64,000 nucleotides of DNA from Beta vulgaris subsp. vulgaris (taxonomy: Eukaryota > Streptophyta > Magnoliopsida > Caryophyllales > Amaranthaceae), in NCBI RefSeq assembly GCF_026745355.1, contig NC_079209.1, forward strand, positions 27,521,558 to 27,585,557. Reading direction: 5' to 3'. The translations under genes and the position numbers were made by a program. This document shows positions 11,541-22,578 of the stretch, piece by piece (the first letter of the stretch is position 1; each line of letters opens with the position of its first letter). The notes beneath the pieces were generated by a model. That model made no database searches, was not told the DNA's origin, and worked only from the letters and a program-made list of their open reading frames with translations.

Positions 11541-13529
11541 ATGGCACCTAGTAGGCGTAGCATTAGGACGTTCGTAAAAAACAAGGAAAAATCGAGAGGT
11601 AAGGAGAAAGTCGTAGAACAAAGAAGCGAAAATGAGGACGAACAGTCGACCATGTCACAAGAAGACATGATGAGGTTTCTAGAGTTAGGAAATTTGCCCG
11701 ACAGCATGATCATTAGGAACGCAGAGTTGGACGAACCGCTAGAGACATGCCCCACCATCTGGTTGGTACTCTACGAATATCCTTTTAAAATAGGCCTGAG
11801 ACTCCCTTTCACCCCCCTAGCCAGAGACTTAATGCAGATCTACCAGATCAGCCCTGGGCAGATAATGCCCCAAGTCTGGAGAATTCTGAGCGTCGTTGAC
11901 AGAGTGACGGCGTCGTGGGATGAAGCCTTTACTCTTCACGACCTCTTGCTCTACTATGAAATTAGGGTTAAGTAGGATAGCCTTACATGCAAAAGCGAGA
12001 CTAGAGCCTTTGGTTGGGGGAATCCAATCAAACGACAGAGGATGGAAGAACATATATGTTTTTGTGAAGAAATCATCTCTGGGGGAAGCTGGAAAATCCC
12101 TGATTGGCGGCTGGAACACTGAAGGTTTGTTTAATTTCAATCATTTTTTTTTTTGTGTCGTGTCGTTAACACTACTCTTACATCATTTCTTCTGCAGGTG
12201 TAACACCCCGTAATTTTAACCTTTTACTTTTTTGGGGTGTTACAGCAGGTCTGTATCAAAAGTTACTGACGCATCGTGACGAATCTCAGAGTATGTGCGA
12301 CAAGTTTCTAGAAGTATCAGAGGAAGACAAACAGTTTAGACGAATCCTATTCGCTTACCAAGACAGCTGTTCATTTATGGCATCTGGTAAGTTTGCCTTT
12401 TCTCTCTGTTTTAGGTTACAATGATGTCAGAATTTTTATTGACTCAAAGTGTTTATCGACAGGTTCATCACAGTCGCGTCCTAGGGGAAATATGGACAGT
12501 CAAGCATTGGCTGAAATGCTGCGTAAACGCAAGAGGAATCTTCTGTTGACACTATTTTTGCGTCGGCCACATCGACGAAGAAGGACACTGCTGTCGTCTT
12601 TCATCTGGACGATGAACATGATATTGCGCCTAAAACGCATAAGACTGAATTCTTGGCCCCTCCGGACGAGGGTGGGCCATCATACACTGTGACCGTCCCC
12701 AACGATTTTATGTCGTTGGACAGGTCTATATTGCCGGAGGCTGACAAGTTCCTTTTTCCTAGTGCTATGGAAAGGATAAAGGAACACACTCTTCCCCGCA
12801 TGATGTCGGATGGGTTAGAGCTCTTATTCCAGGTATAATTTCTTAATTTAATTTAAGACTTTGCGACATTATGACAATAATTTATAACTACTAACCGACA
12901 TGCGTTCTTCTTTCCTCATATAATCATCCCAATATCTCCTTATGGCGAAGAGGGAGATTTCATCGTTGCTAAAGGGTCACCTGACCATGAAGCAAAGGGT
13001 TGACAAAGCCGAATCGGACGTGAAGTCCAAAGACACTGAATTGGAGTCTTACAAGAAAACCATAGAGGACATGGGGGAAGCTTTAAATAAAAATGGAGAA
13101 GAGTTGGAGGAGATAAGGAGGAAGGCAACTGAGTTGGAAGCATCATCGCGTCGAGAGATCGAAGCTCTCCAAGCAAGCGTTGACGCACAGAAGAATGAGC
13201 TGGACCTTCTTGAGGCTGAGGTGACCACTAGGGTTAGGGCTAAACTCATGTATCAGTTCCTAATGAAGAAGACGGCGTCGTGGACGCCACATAAGGACAT
13301 AGACTTATACCTCAAGTTTATGGGATCAATGAAAGACCTGATGGATGAGGATGACTTAGCTGCGACGGCGGATTCCCCTCCGAAGACGGATGAGAACGCC
13401 CCATCCTGTGCTGGGTTTATTGCGTCGGGCGTGCCGCCCGACCCAGAGAATGAGAAAGAGGTCCCAACCGTCATACCGTCAGTTGCCGCGTCGCCGGAGA
13501 AGGAAACTAGCAAGATCCCTGACCCTTAG
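11541..13529 (+). pseudogene. Spliced antisense gene of element A (putative gypsy-type domain plus coiled coil)
   Basis: The ATG at 11541 opens a charged N-terminus followed by the domain annotated in plants as 'putative gypsy type transposon' (Pfam Transposase_28): EYPFKIGLRLPFTPLARDLM, then ISPGQIMPQVWRIL. A 1-base shift near 11960 moves the reading to LEPLVGGIQSNDRGWK. Likely introns with GT and AG ends are 12125-12197, 12387-12472 and 12833 to about 12945. The last exon encodes a long coiled coil (DKAESDVKSKDTELESYKK onward), an acidic stretch (DEDD) and a Pro/Ser-rich tail, with the stop at 13527-13529. It lies opposite to gag-pol. Related genes occur at 30413-31847 and 39783-40765. Molecular function is unknown. 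The frameshift suggests it is no longer intact. Confidence 0.72.
12199..12244. mobile_element. 46-bp insertion with LTR-like ends and 5-bp duplication
   Basis: It starts TGTAACACCCC and ends with the exact complement GGGGTGTTACA, and is flanked by GCAGG on both sides (12194-12198 and 12245-12249). TG/CA ends plus a 5-bp duplication are LTR-retrotransposon features, and the start resembles termini of chromovirus LTRs. It sits exactly at an intron acceptor (CTGCAG) of the antisense gene, and the duplication recreates the acceptor. Confidence 0.7.
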
Positions 13530-14143
13530 TCTTTAATCATTCTACTTTATGTTCTTTTGCTTCCATCTTTCTAGAATTTTACTGAACTCTGTTTCAGGTC
13601 ACTTAGGGGAGTGACTTTTTCTATTGTACTTTTGGGTCACCTATGGGGGTGACCATAACTTTGACAACTGTGCTTTTGGGCCTCCCATGGGGGTGGCCAT
13701 AACTTTGACAACTATGCTTTTGTTTTTAGAAAATTTAATCTTATGTGTTTTTGCTTGTGCAACATGCGTGCGTTTCTGTCGTTATTCTGACGTTCCTAGG
13801 GCATAGTCAGGCGCTTAGTTAGCCTTTATTGGTCGTTCAGACAAAATGTTTGGACTTAGCAACTTAGAATACATATGAGAAACATATAAACACTTACATG
13901 CGACTGTCAAAAAGATAGATGGAACGTCGCAGACGTTAAAGACTTTGAATAGTGACAATCACCACCTCTTGTTTTACTGTGTAATAAGACGTAAGTCTAC
14001 TCATCGCGTCGTAAAGACCGTCGCAACGTTATTGGAACAGATGGGAATGACTTTCCTGAAAGATAATCAAAACACAGTGAAAGAAAAAGTATCATTTACT
14101 CTCTTTTTTCACAATATGGAGAAAACAAAACAAATTACTTTAC
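13530..14143. other. Spacer between convergent genes, with small tandem repeats
   Basis: This is the 3' side of the antisense gene and of integrase. At about 13600-13720 a unit of some 43-50 bp (GGGTGACCATAACTTTGACA-like) occurs two to three times, and each unit contains a short palindrome. Nothing coding was recognised. Confidence 0.6.
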
Positions 14144-15067
14144 TTAGAAAAAGTATCGTTTGAGATGCGTGGCGTTCCAACTACGTGGCACAAAGCTTTC
14201 GTCACGCCAGACCAATTGGTAGGCTCCATTGCCTACTACCTTGCTAATTTGGTATGGTCCTTCCCATTTAGGCCCTAGCTTACCAGCGTTAGATTCTTGT
14301 GTGTTTTGAAATACTTTCCTTAGGACCCAATCACCTTCAATAAAGGATTTGGCTTGAACATTTTTGTTGAAACTCCTTGCGACTATTTGCTGCCGAGCCG
14401 CCATACGTACCAATGCTGCATCGCGCAACTCCTCAATAGTATCCAAGTCGTTAACAAGCTCGTTGCAATTCTGCTATTCCATCGTTAGACCACATCTCGC
14501 AGTCGGGATGTTCACTTCAGAAGGCAGGACAGCTTCACACCCATATACTAGTGAGAACAGTGTTTGTCTTGTCGCAGTGCGAGGTGTCGTGCGATTAGCC
14601 CATAAGATGGAAGGCAACGCCTCTGCCCATTTACCCTCTTGGCTGTAAGTCGTTTCTTCAAGGTGTCAATGACCGTCTTATTACTGGACTTAGCCTGTCT
14701 GTTGGCTTGCGGATATCTTGGCGTTGATGTTAACAACGTTATGTTCCATTCGTCACAGAAATGCCTTGTTTTGTTGCTAATAAACTGCGATCCAATGTCG
14801 CATATTATTTTGTACGGAACACCAAACCTGCAAATAATGTTAGTATATATAAAAGAAATCACTTCCTTGTCACGTACCTGTTGAAAAGAACCTGCTTCTA
14901 TCCACTTATAAAAGTAATCAGTTAGTGCCAACATAAAGACCTTCGGACCTGGGACTGGAGGTAACTTGCCAACTATATCCATGCCCCATTTCATGAAAGG
15001 CCAAGGTGTTAAAGTAGGATGCAAAATCTCACAAGGTTTATGCGTCATACCTGCGTGTCTTTGACAG
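14144..15067 (-). pseudogene. pol: Integrase of element A
   Basis: Integrase inserts element cDNA into chromosomes with a D,D(35)E active site. The core (14548-15048) shows the first Asp (KWGMDIVGKL) and the second Asp in CDIGSQF, normally DNGSQF. The position of the catalytic Glu reads QANRQAKSSNK: AAG (14689-14691) replaces the expected GAG, so the active site is lost. The C-terminal GPY/F-type part (GPKWEGPYQISKVV, 14144-14446) is in another frame. The N-terminal zinc-binding part is in the entry to the right. Confidence 0.85.
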
Positions 15068-16297
15068 CTATCGCACTTGGCAACATACCTTATCGCGTCT
15101 TTTCTTCATTGTGGGCCAATAGTATTCCATGCGTAATGCTCTATTGGATAACCTACGCCCTCCTGAATGATTTCCACATCTTCCTTCATGCAGGTCTTCT
15201 AATACTTGCCCCCACTGATCTTTTTCCAAACAACGCAAGTAGGGCCCTGCGACAAATTTTTTGAATAGCACTCCTTGAATGAGCACGTATCGGGACGCTT
15301 TAAACCGAATTTTGCGCGCCTCTGCCTTGTCTGCTGGAAGTATATTGTTAGTAAGATAGTCATAAAACGGTTTTGTCCAACTGACACTTACCTCCTCAAT
15401 ATCCGGGTTGCTCGTTGCTACGACATTGCTCGCATTACTAACGACATCTTGGTCGTCTTGGAGTCGTTCAGTCATTGTCGCGACGATTTTGCCATCACTT
15501 CTAGCGACTGCAGGATTTGCTAGATGAACTATAGGGACGAAAGTGAATGAAATATCCCTTAAGGAGGATCCAAGGTTGGCCAACGCATCTGCCTGCGTAT
15601 TCTGGTCTCTTGGTATCTGCAAAATGTTAAACGGGTTAAATATTTTACTCTTACGCTGAGGTATTTCTAAGTACATAGCCATTTTAGAATCCTTTGCCGC
15701 AAATTCTCTCTTGACTTGGCTAACTATCAACAGTGAGTCGCTGAAGACTTTCAACGCCTTCGCTCCCATGTCTTCTGCTAACGTCATTCCTACTATAAGT
15801 GCTTTGTACTCGGCTTCATTATTCATCGCTCTAAACTCGCAGCAAATGGCTCGCACTACCTTGCCCCCTTGTGGCAACTTTAGCACGATACCTAGACCTG
15901 CGCCACGGAAATTAGAAGATTCGTCAACAAATAATACCCAAGGCTCGTGGTCGACATGGTTAATTGTGGCGACTTCGTCGTTTGCGAGCTTTTCTAGCTC
16001 TAGGCTATAGTCCGCCACAAAATCTGCCAATGCTTGCGACTTAATGGCTGTTCTGGGACGAAACTGATTGTCGAACCCACTGAGCGCTATTGCCCACTTA
16101 CTCATGTGTCCTGTTAATTCGGGGCGTCGCAAGACGGACTTGATAGGATAGTTAGTCATAATAATAACAGTATGCGTTTCAAAATAGTGCCTAAGTTTTT
16201 TAACAGCAACAACTATGGCTAAAATGAGTTTTTCCAATGAGGAATACCTGGTCTCTGCGTCTAGCAGAGACTTACTGACGTAATAGATTGGGAGCTG
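15068..16297 (-). pseudogene. pol: RNase H, archaeal-type RNase H and integrase N-terminus of element A
   Basis: The frame continues that of the RT after a single TAG at 16298-16300. First comes the end of the canonical RNase H (HYFETHTVIIMTNYP), then a second RNase H with all acidic positions visible: FVDESS, NNEAEYKAL, FSDSLLIVSQV and TQADALANL. This extra RNase H is diagnostic of the Tat clade. The frame then enters the integrase zinc-binding part (LHEGRCGNHSGGRRL, then YYWPTM) and shifts near 15105. Confidence 0.87.
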
Positions 16298-17455
16298 CTA
16301 ACTTTCTGCTTCTCGCGTCAGGACAACACGGACGGACACAGTGCTCACAGCAAGATAAAGTTGCAGCGTCTCCCCGTCACTGGGCTTGGACAACAATGGT
16401 GGTGATGCTAGGTATTTTTTGAGTTCTTGTAGCTTGTCTTCATGCTGCTGCGACCAATAGAAGTCTTTATTCTTCCTCAGAACGTCATAGAATAAATGAA
16501 ATCTTTCGGACGACCGGGATATGAAGCGAGTCAACGCGGCCATGCGACCGGTTAACTTCTGCACCTCTTTGACGTTCCTTGGAGATTGGATATTGATAAG
16601 GGCTTTTATTTGATCCGAGCTAGCTTCAATCCCTCGCTGTGTCACGACATACCCTAGGAACTTTCCTGCAGACACTCCAAATGTACACTTAGTTGGGTTT
16701 AATTTCATGCCATACCTTCGCAGGACGTCAAAAGCTTCCGTCAGATGTTGGACGTGGTCGCTTGCTTGTTTGGACTTGACGAGCATATCGTCTATATATA
16801 CCTCCATGGTGTCGCCCAATTGATCTTTGAACATCTGGTTGACCAATCGTTGGTAGGTGGCACCTGTATTTTTCAAACCAAAAGGCATAACCTTATAACA
16901 ATATATACCTTTGTCAGTGACGAACGCTGTCTTTTCCTGATCGTCAGAATGCATCAATATTTGATTGTACCTAGAATATGCGTCCATGAACGTCAAGATC
17001 TTGTGGCCTGCCGTTATGTCAACCATTGCGTCAATATTAGGGAGAGGGAACGGATCCTTGGGACACGCTTTGTTCAAGTCTGTGAAGTGTATGCAGACTC
17101 TCCACTTCCCGTTCTTCTTGCTCACGACCATGACGTTAGCGAGCCAGTCCGGGTATTTTACTTCACGGATTTTTCCAGTGTCGATCAGCTTTTCGACTTC
17201 GTCATTGATGATTTGGTTCCTCTCGGGCGCTAATTTGCGTCGTTTTTGCTTTACCGGCTTGTAATCGGGATCGATGTTGAGTTTATGTGTTATGACGTCG
17301 GGACTGATTCCAGTTATATCTTCATGGGACCAAGCAAAACAATATTGATTAGCCTTTAAAAAATCAATTAACTGACCTCGTATTTCCTGCGACAGCGTCG
17401 CTCCGATTCGAACGACATGATAGGGGATGGACGGATCGAGCATCACTTCATCCAC
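16298..17455 (-). pseudogene. pol: Reverse transcriptase of element A
   Basis: RT copies the element RNA to cDNA in the particle. Motifs in order: KRRKLAPERN start, YPDWLANVMVVSKKNG, DLNKACPKDPFPLPNID, FMDAYSRYNQI, the catalytic VYIDDMLVKSK (intact Asp pair), LGYVVTQRGIEA and KVQKLTGRMAAL-like thumb residues. This is the best preserved RT in the window. It is closed by an in-frame TAG at 16298-16300, after which RNase H continues in the same frame. Confidence 0.9.
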
Positions 17456-17984
17456 GTCCTGCTCACTGGGGGCCTCGGGCGCTGATCCATCCTTTAATTG
17501 CTAGATGGTTGCCTTTGGAGGTTTGAGCGACGAGCTATAACATTCTCTTGCGGATTTCTGCTCGCCTTTTGTTTCTTGGACCCCCCCACTTGGTTGGGAA
17601 CTTGAACGTCTGATGATAAGTTGACGGGACGGCCTTCATCTTATGTATACATGGGGTGCCAAGGATGATGTTGTATGCTGACGGGAAATCCACAACGTTG
17701 AATCTGGTCGGCAGGTTGACACCTTAGGCTAATGTTGGCAACGTGATCTCTCCGACAGTGTGTTGGGCATCTCCGCTGAAACCAACAAAAACAGTAGATT
17801 TTTTTGTAATATCTTTATCACACAATCCCATACCTTCGAGGACACTTTTGAATATGATATAAGCTGAGCTGCCCCCATCGACCAACACTCGCTTCAACAG
17901 GCAATTACTAACAGTCAAGGATATGACTAGTCCATCATGGTGCTCTACGTTGCAGACGTCGTCGTCGTCAAAGGTAATTGCCAT
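17456..17984 (-). pseudogene. pol: Aspartic protease of element A
   Basis: The active-site region reads VDGGSSAYIIF, the DGGSS variant usual in Tat elements, followed by TVFVGFSGDAQHTVGEITLP (17724-17984). After a stop, the downstream protease end (YNIILGTPC) is still visible near 17660-17690. The upstream side was separated from gag by the element at 17990-18516. Confidence 0.82.
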
Positions 17985-17989
17985 TGCTA

Positions 17990-18516
17990 GGGGTGTAAGT
18001 TCGGTTTTTGGTTTGGTTTAAGGTCAAAACCAAACCAAACCGAAATTCGACTCAATCCAAACCAAACCAAACCAAAATATGAAACCAAAAACCAAACCAA
18101 ACCAAACCAAACCGAATTTTTTTTATCTTTCAAAATCCAGACCAAAACAAACCAATTTTTTTTCATATTCCAAAATCCAAACCAAACCGAAATGAAATTA
18201 AATCAAACCAAGATAAAAACCAAACCGAATTTAAACCAAATTTTTTGATAATTTGTATTTCAAGTGACAATATTTTTGTATTTTCGTAATTAATATTAAA
18301 AAAAACACAAAAAAATAATAGACAAAATTCGTATGTTAAGTGACAATAATTCGGTTTTTTCGATTTTCCAAAACCAAAACCAATCCAAACCGAAAAACCG
18401 AAAAAATAATTTTTTTGAATCCAAACCAAACCGAATTTCAAAAAAAACCAAACCAAATTACTAATTCGGTTTGGTTTGGTTTGGTTTTCGGTTTTCAACC
18501 AAATAACTTACACCCC
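17990..18516. mobile_element. Non-autonomous DNA element rich in GGTTTGG / CCAAACC
   Basis: The ends GGGGTGTAAG and CTTACACCCC are perfect 10-bp inverted repeats. The flanks share ATTGCT (17983-17988 and 18517-18522), a 6-bp or longer duplication. The interior is built almost wholly from CCAAACC and GGTTTGG words that can fold back. It interrupts the gag-pol reading of element A. The superfamily is not certain: hAT would be expected to give 8 bp. Open frames inside it are composition artefacts. Confidence 0.8.
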
Positions 18517-18752
18517 ATTGCTTCTAACTTGCGTTCTTCTGCTGACCTGCAAGATTTAAAAATGGCGGACGAGGGGGTGCCCTCTTTTGCTAGCCTTTTG
18601 GCTGCGGAGTACGTTAGTCCATATACATCAGATCCACCAGAAATAACATTAATTACCTCTACGTGCGTAGGTGACGCAGGCGGGACGGACTGCGCAGGAT
18701 TCCTCTCGAAGGACGCTTTGCCTTTGTCTCTTAGGAGATCTTTGAGATGCCC

Positions 18753-19522
18753 CTAATTGAGCATGAATGTAACCTCGCGCCGTAACGCAATGCATTCCTC
18801 CGTCTTATGGCCATGATCATGATGGAACTGACACCACTTTGTCTGATCTTTTTGCTCCTCTGGTCGGTCACTCTTCCTTGGCCAATGGACGGGTGCTCCG
18901 ATCTTGGTCAAGGCATTTACGGAGAATCCATAAGAGTCGAGATTAGGGAAGGTTGGTGACTCCGTCCTTTCGTCATTACCTGCATCATCGACAACGTCAG
19001 TAACATTGTTTACCTGATTTGAACGATTGTATGGATGGTTTCGCCAGTTGTTCTTCTTGGGGACGAAAGCCTTTCGGTCATTAGGATTTTCTGGCGCACG
19101 ACGCGTTGATATGGTATTGAGGATGGCATCGTCTTTATCCAACCTCATCTGCGCTAATGCTCGTGACTTGACTTCCCCGAATGTTTGACATGGATACTTC
19201 GTCAGACGGTTGTAGAGTTTTGATCGCAGAATTAGACCTTTCCTATAACATTCAATAGCAGCTTTAGTATCAAGATCCTTAATGCTAATCACTTCTTTAT
19301 TAAAGCGATTATAATAATCGCGAACAGATTCTTTAGGTCTTTGAACGACACCATAAAGGTCGCTCATCTGCTTTTTAAGGCTGCGACTGCCTTCAAATTT
19401 CTCGTAGAACTTGTTGACGAGGGTGGAAAAATTACCAATGCTGCCTGGCTTCAGGGATCTAAGCCATTTGAGGGCAGGACCGGTGAGCGTGGCTCCGAAA
19501 GACTTGCACATGCAGGCTTCCA
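18753..19522 (-). pseudogene. gag: Gag of element A, N-terminus missing
   Basis: The gag core domain is clear: CKSFGATLTGPALKWLRSL, NKFYEKFEGSR and SVRDYYNRFNKE, then a variant zinc knuckle WCQFHHDHGHKTEEC (19-position spacing as in Tat gags). About the first half of gag, the 5' UTR, the primer-binding site and the LTR end are missing. At about 19522 the frame runs directly into the MITE within the 5' LTR, so the open reading beyond that point is not gag. Confidence 0.85.
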
Positions 19523-20359
19523 CCTCATCTGTCACTTAGTAACAGATGCGGTTTTTATAAAACCGTATCAGAAAATCAATTAAAAAATAGGAAGGAAAGC
19601 TGGAAGGAAAATCTGATGCGGTCCTCTTGTGGACCGCATCAGATTAATAAACTGCATTCGTAATTAAGTCGGATTTTGACTGCATCAGATGGAGTTTTTT
19701 CCACTAGTGTAAATAGATGTGAATATATGTGTTTATGCTAAAATTTGTCTCTTACGAGAGAATTAAAGTTCGGGACGATTTAACCAGATTGTGAGTATGA
19801 CAATGCAAGGAATGAATGCAATAGGGTTCAAAGGGATGAACACACAAAGCTGGTGATGCGGAAAACCCCAATGAAGATGGGTAAAAACCGCGGGTGGATA
19901 TGGATCCACCAATCTACTATCGTTGACTGTCGTTACAGACTAGCGACAATCGTTACAATTTTTGCTTTCTTTTGCTCTTAGTACAAAAAATGTCCAGTAT
20001 TCTATTCTAATGGTATCTCTTTTGCTTTTGTATGCTCTTTGCCGTATTTTTCTCCTTTGGCTTTTTTTCAAATGAATGCACTATTAGATTCCTAGATTTA
20101 TTACAATGGTAACGGTCCCTTGATTATAGGAGATCCTCCTAACCAAGCTCTCATAACAAAATCTTCTTTCCTTGTTTACGTAATTTATCTCCATCAACGG
20201 CTATCTTGGCTGAATAATTGTCGTGTTAAACTCCTTCCTTTTTTGGACAATCAGTTATGGGTTTTAGACGACTTGGTCTTTGCGTTCTCTCGTTGCGTCT
20301 TAGTGTCAAAGTCACCATGTCATCATGCCAATGTTAGCCTGTAAAAATCAGCCATAACA
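19523..20359 (-). repeat. 5' LTR of element A, truncated
   Basis: Matches 10238-11080 closely and starts TGTTATGG on the minus strand at 20359. Its other end is missing through a deletion into gag. 19523-19709 is the truncated copy of the CACTA-type MITE, so both LTRs carry that MITE at the same place. Confidence 0.85.
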
Positions 20360-20870
20360 ATATTGTGTCTGATTATGAAGGTTAGGGAGGGAGCATATAT
20401 AGGTCTAAGTATTCGGGATGCAATAGGTTTCCGAAGCCTAGTAGGTCTCTAAAAGCCTTTTTTACTAAGAAGAGTTAGAAAAGAGTTAGATAAAACATCT
20501 TTAAAAATACTTTGGAGGGAGATTATTTTTATAAAATATATTATTAATAATAAAACTAATTAATGTAATTGATTAATTCTATAATTAATTGGGCTACAAA
20601 AGAGGTTTTAAAAATTGGGCTTTCATAAAACTATTTTAAAAGGGTTTTCAAAGATGGACTTTTATAAAATTATTTTTAAAACGTTTTAGAAAGTGGGTTT
20701 CTATAAAACTATTTACAAAAAAGTTTTCGGAAATGGGTTCATAAAAAGAGTTAGAAAATAGTTTTGGGCTGAACACATGTTATTTTAGACTCGTTCTTTA
20801 TCCTTTCCTCGATCCGGACCAATTAGACGGGGTATTAGTCATCATAGGGTACTAAATAAGGAGATATGCT
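20360..20870. other. AT-rich, possibly LTR-derived sequence
   Basis: Repeated words such as GGGCTTTCATAAAACTATTTT and purine-rich stretches give it an LTR-like look, similar in style to the chromovirus LTR near 56800, but I could not align the two or find ends. No ORF. Confidence 0.35.
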
Positions 20871-21262
20871 TATGTGTCTACTCTTACTTAATCCCTTTAT
20901 GGATTAAAGCAAACACCAAGGTAATAGTTTGCCAAGTTATGTTCTGCTCTTGTTAGTTGTGGCTTTATTCAATCCAAACTGGCTACTCTTTATTTACAAA
21001 ACACTTGAATATTTGCTTTGTGGCCATTTTGATCTATGTTGATGATCTTATTATGGTTGGAAATAACTAACAAGCCATTCAAGATTCAAAAAACATGCTC
21101 TCAGCTAAGTTCCTAATGGAAGATATGAGGGATTTGAGATACTTTTTGTGCATAGGGGTAGACGAAACCTCTCAAGGCATTTACTTGTCTCAAAAGAAGT
21201 ATGCAATGAAACTCATTAAATAATATGGCATGTGTGGTGCAAGACTACTCAAACCTCCCATG
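20871..21262 (+). pseudogene. pol: Decayed Ty1/copia RT, right part
   Basis: Reading across frames gives SLYGLKQTPR (20889 onward), FAKLCSALVSCGFIQSK, then LIYVDDLIMVGNN (catalytic YVDD near 21030), MRDLRYFLCIGVDE, GIYLSQKKYAMKLI and a truncated end LLKPPM. This begins exactly where the left copia part at 5150-8009 stops. It is cut on the right by the CACTA transposon starting at 21263. Confidence 0.85.
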
Positions 21263-21620
21263 CACTAGTAGAGAAAGGCCGATTTGCGTCGGACCTGGGA
21301 CCCCCTATTTGTGTCGGACATAGGTCCGACAGCACAGGTCTCGACGCAAATGACCAATAAATAATCTACGTCGTACGAGGAACGATGCAGATCTTTTAGC
21401 CATCTACGTCGTACCTTGTGTGATGTGCGATGCAAATAGATCTCCTAAGGCACCATAGCAGCAGCGCTATCTGCGTCGCACATTGTGCACTGTGCGACGC
21501 AAATAACTCTCCTAGGCATCAGCAGGCTGGCCAGCAGGGCTATCTGCGTTGCACCCTTTGCCATGTGTGACCCAAATAGCTAGCATTTGCGTCGTATGTT
21601 GCACTATGTGCGACACAAAT
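21263..21620. repeat. CACTA terminus and subterminal repeat array
   Basis: The terminal CACTAGTAGAG is followed by about ten copies, direct and inverted, of a word centred on GCGTCG / CGACGC with flanking ATTTG or CTA. Such arrays bind the element's accessory protein in Spm-like transposons. Confidence 0.75.
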
Positions 21621-22499
21621 GGTTGTTTCTATTTTTTTTCGTTTTTTTCTAGCTTTTTTGTTGGTTTCTTTTTTCATATTACTAAACCACATGATTCAAA
21701 ACTAAACAAACATTATACTAACAATTGTGAGCGAAAAATTCGGTAGAGTCTCCTTTGTAATTTGGATAACCCAAGAAATCGTTGGGAAAAATTTATATAT
21801 ATAAACAAAACCTGTTTTAATACATCTCAAACCATCTCAAACAAGCAACCCATGTTGCAATCAACCAATTCAACCAATAATGTTCAACTACTACAAACAC
21901 TAACAAGTTAGTTTGTTCTTTCTTCTTCGATGACCTGTACAAAGTATTGCGCAAAAAGTTCTTTGATTTCGTTCATATCATATATGTAGTATGGCTCAAG
22001 ACTTGAAGGAAAAGCCTATAAGTATGTCTAATTAGTTAATAAACTTTAAAATTACATAAGTAAAATAAGAAAATTTATAACATACATATACCTCATTCAA
22101 ATAATTTGAATCATAGCGAAAGCGGATGATTAGAAGCATGTATCTCATCACGAAATAGCCACATTCATCTTCTCCCGTTTGTTGAGCACACTACACTAAA
22201 TTTATTATATATATTAGAATCAGAAAAAAATACTATATAGAATTATAAAATGTGTTTCAAATACAAAACCATAAGAGCTTTACCCGCATAGTTATCCAAG
22301 ACAATTTTGTTTTTTATTTGATCCTTTAAGGCGCGTGAATTTTGTATATACACTAAGTACAAAAAATTTGTAACAATAAAAGAATTACTACAAACATTTA
22401 CAAAATATCTAAAATATCATAAAATACATGGAAACATAGTAACATGTATATATAACAATTATTAACTTACGTATTCAACGGTATCTTGATAGTTAAGGA
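21621..22499. other. Non-coding interior of the CACTA element
   Basis: AT-rich, probably introns and 3' part of the minus-strand genes of the transposon. No domain recognised. Confidence 0.5.
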
Positions 22500-22526
22500 T
22501 CTATCTCTACAAAGCGAATCAAATAT

Positions 22527-22578
<52 letters not shown>

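Larger units (their letters stand above)
10018..20359 (-). mobile_element. Tat-lineage Ty3/gypsy element A
   Basis: Large direct repeats (to 11080 on the left, 19523-20359 on the right) enclose a minus-strand gag-protease-RT-RNase H-second RNase H-integrase series and a plus-strand gene between integrase and the 3' LTR. The second, archaeal-type RNase H and an antisense extra gene are hallmarks of the Tat clade (Grande and Retand type). The 5' LTR end, primer site and gag start were lost in a deletion whose joint is at about 19522. The left boundary at 10018 (TGTTGGCC) is my best guess: the right flank ATATT is not repeated before it, so no target duplication is confirmed. An unrelated non-autonomous DNA element interrupts it at 17990-18516. 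Confidence 0.82.

Noticed and set aside
12199..12244. Hairpin that could be read as a terminator
   Set aside because: Flanking 5-bp duplication and TG/CA ends indicate an insertion; intrinsic terminators do not apply to plant nuclear genes.
18163..18756. Frames rich in Phe/Trp/Asn on both strands
   Set aside because: Translation of the CCAAACC-type DNA element; composition artefact.
10013..20364. Target duplication for element A
   Set aside because: The right flank ATATT does not match TCTAG before 10018, nor other candidate starts nearby, so none is claimed.
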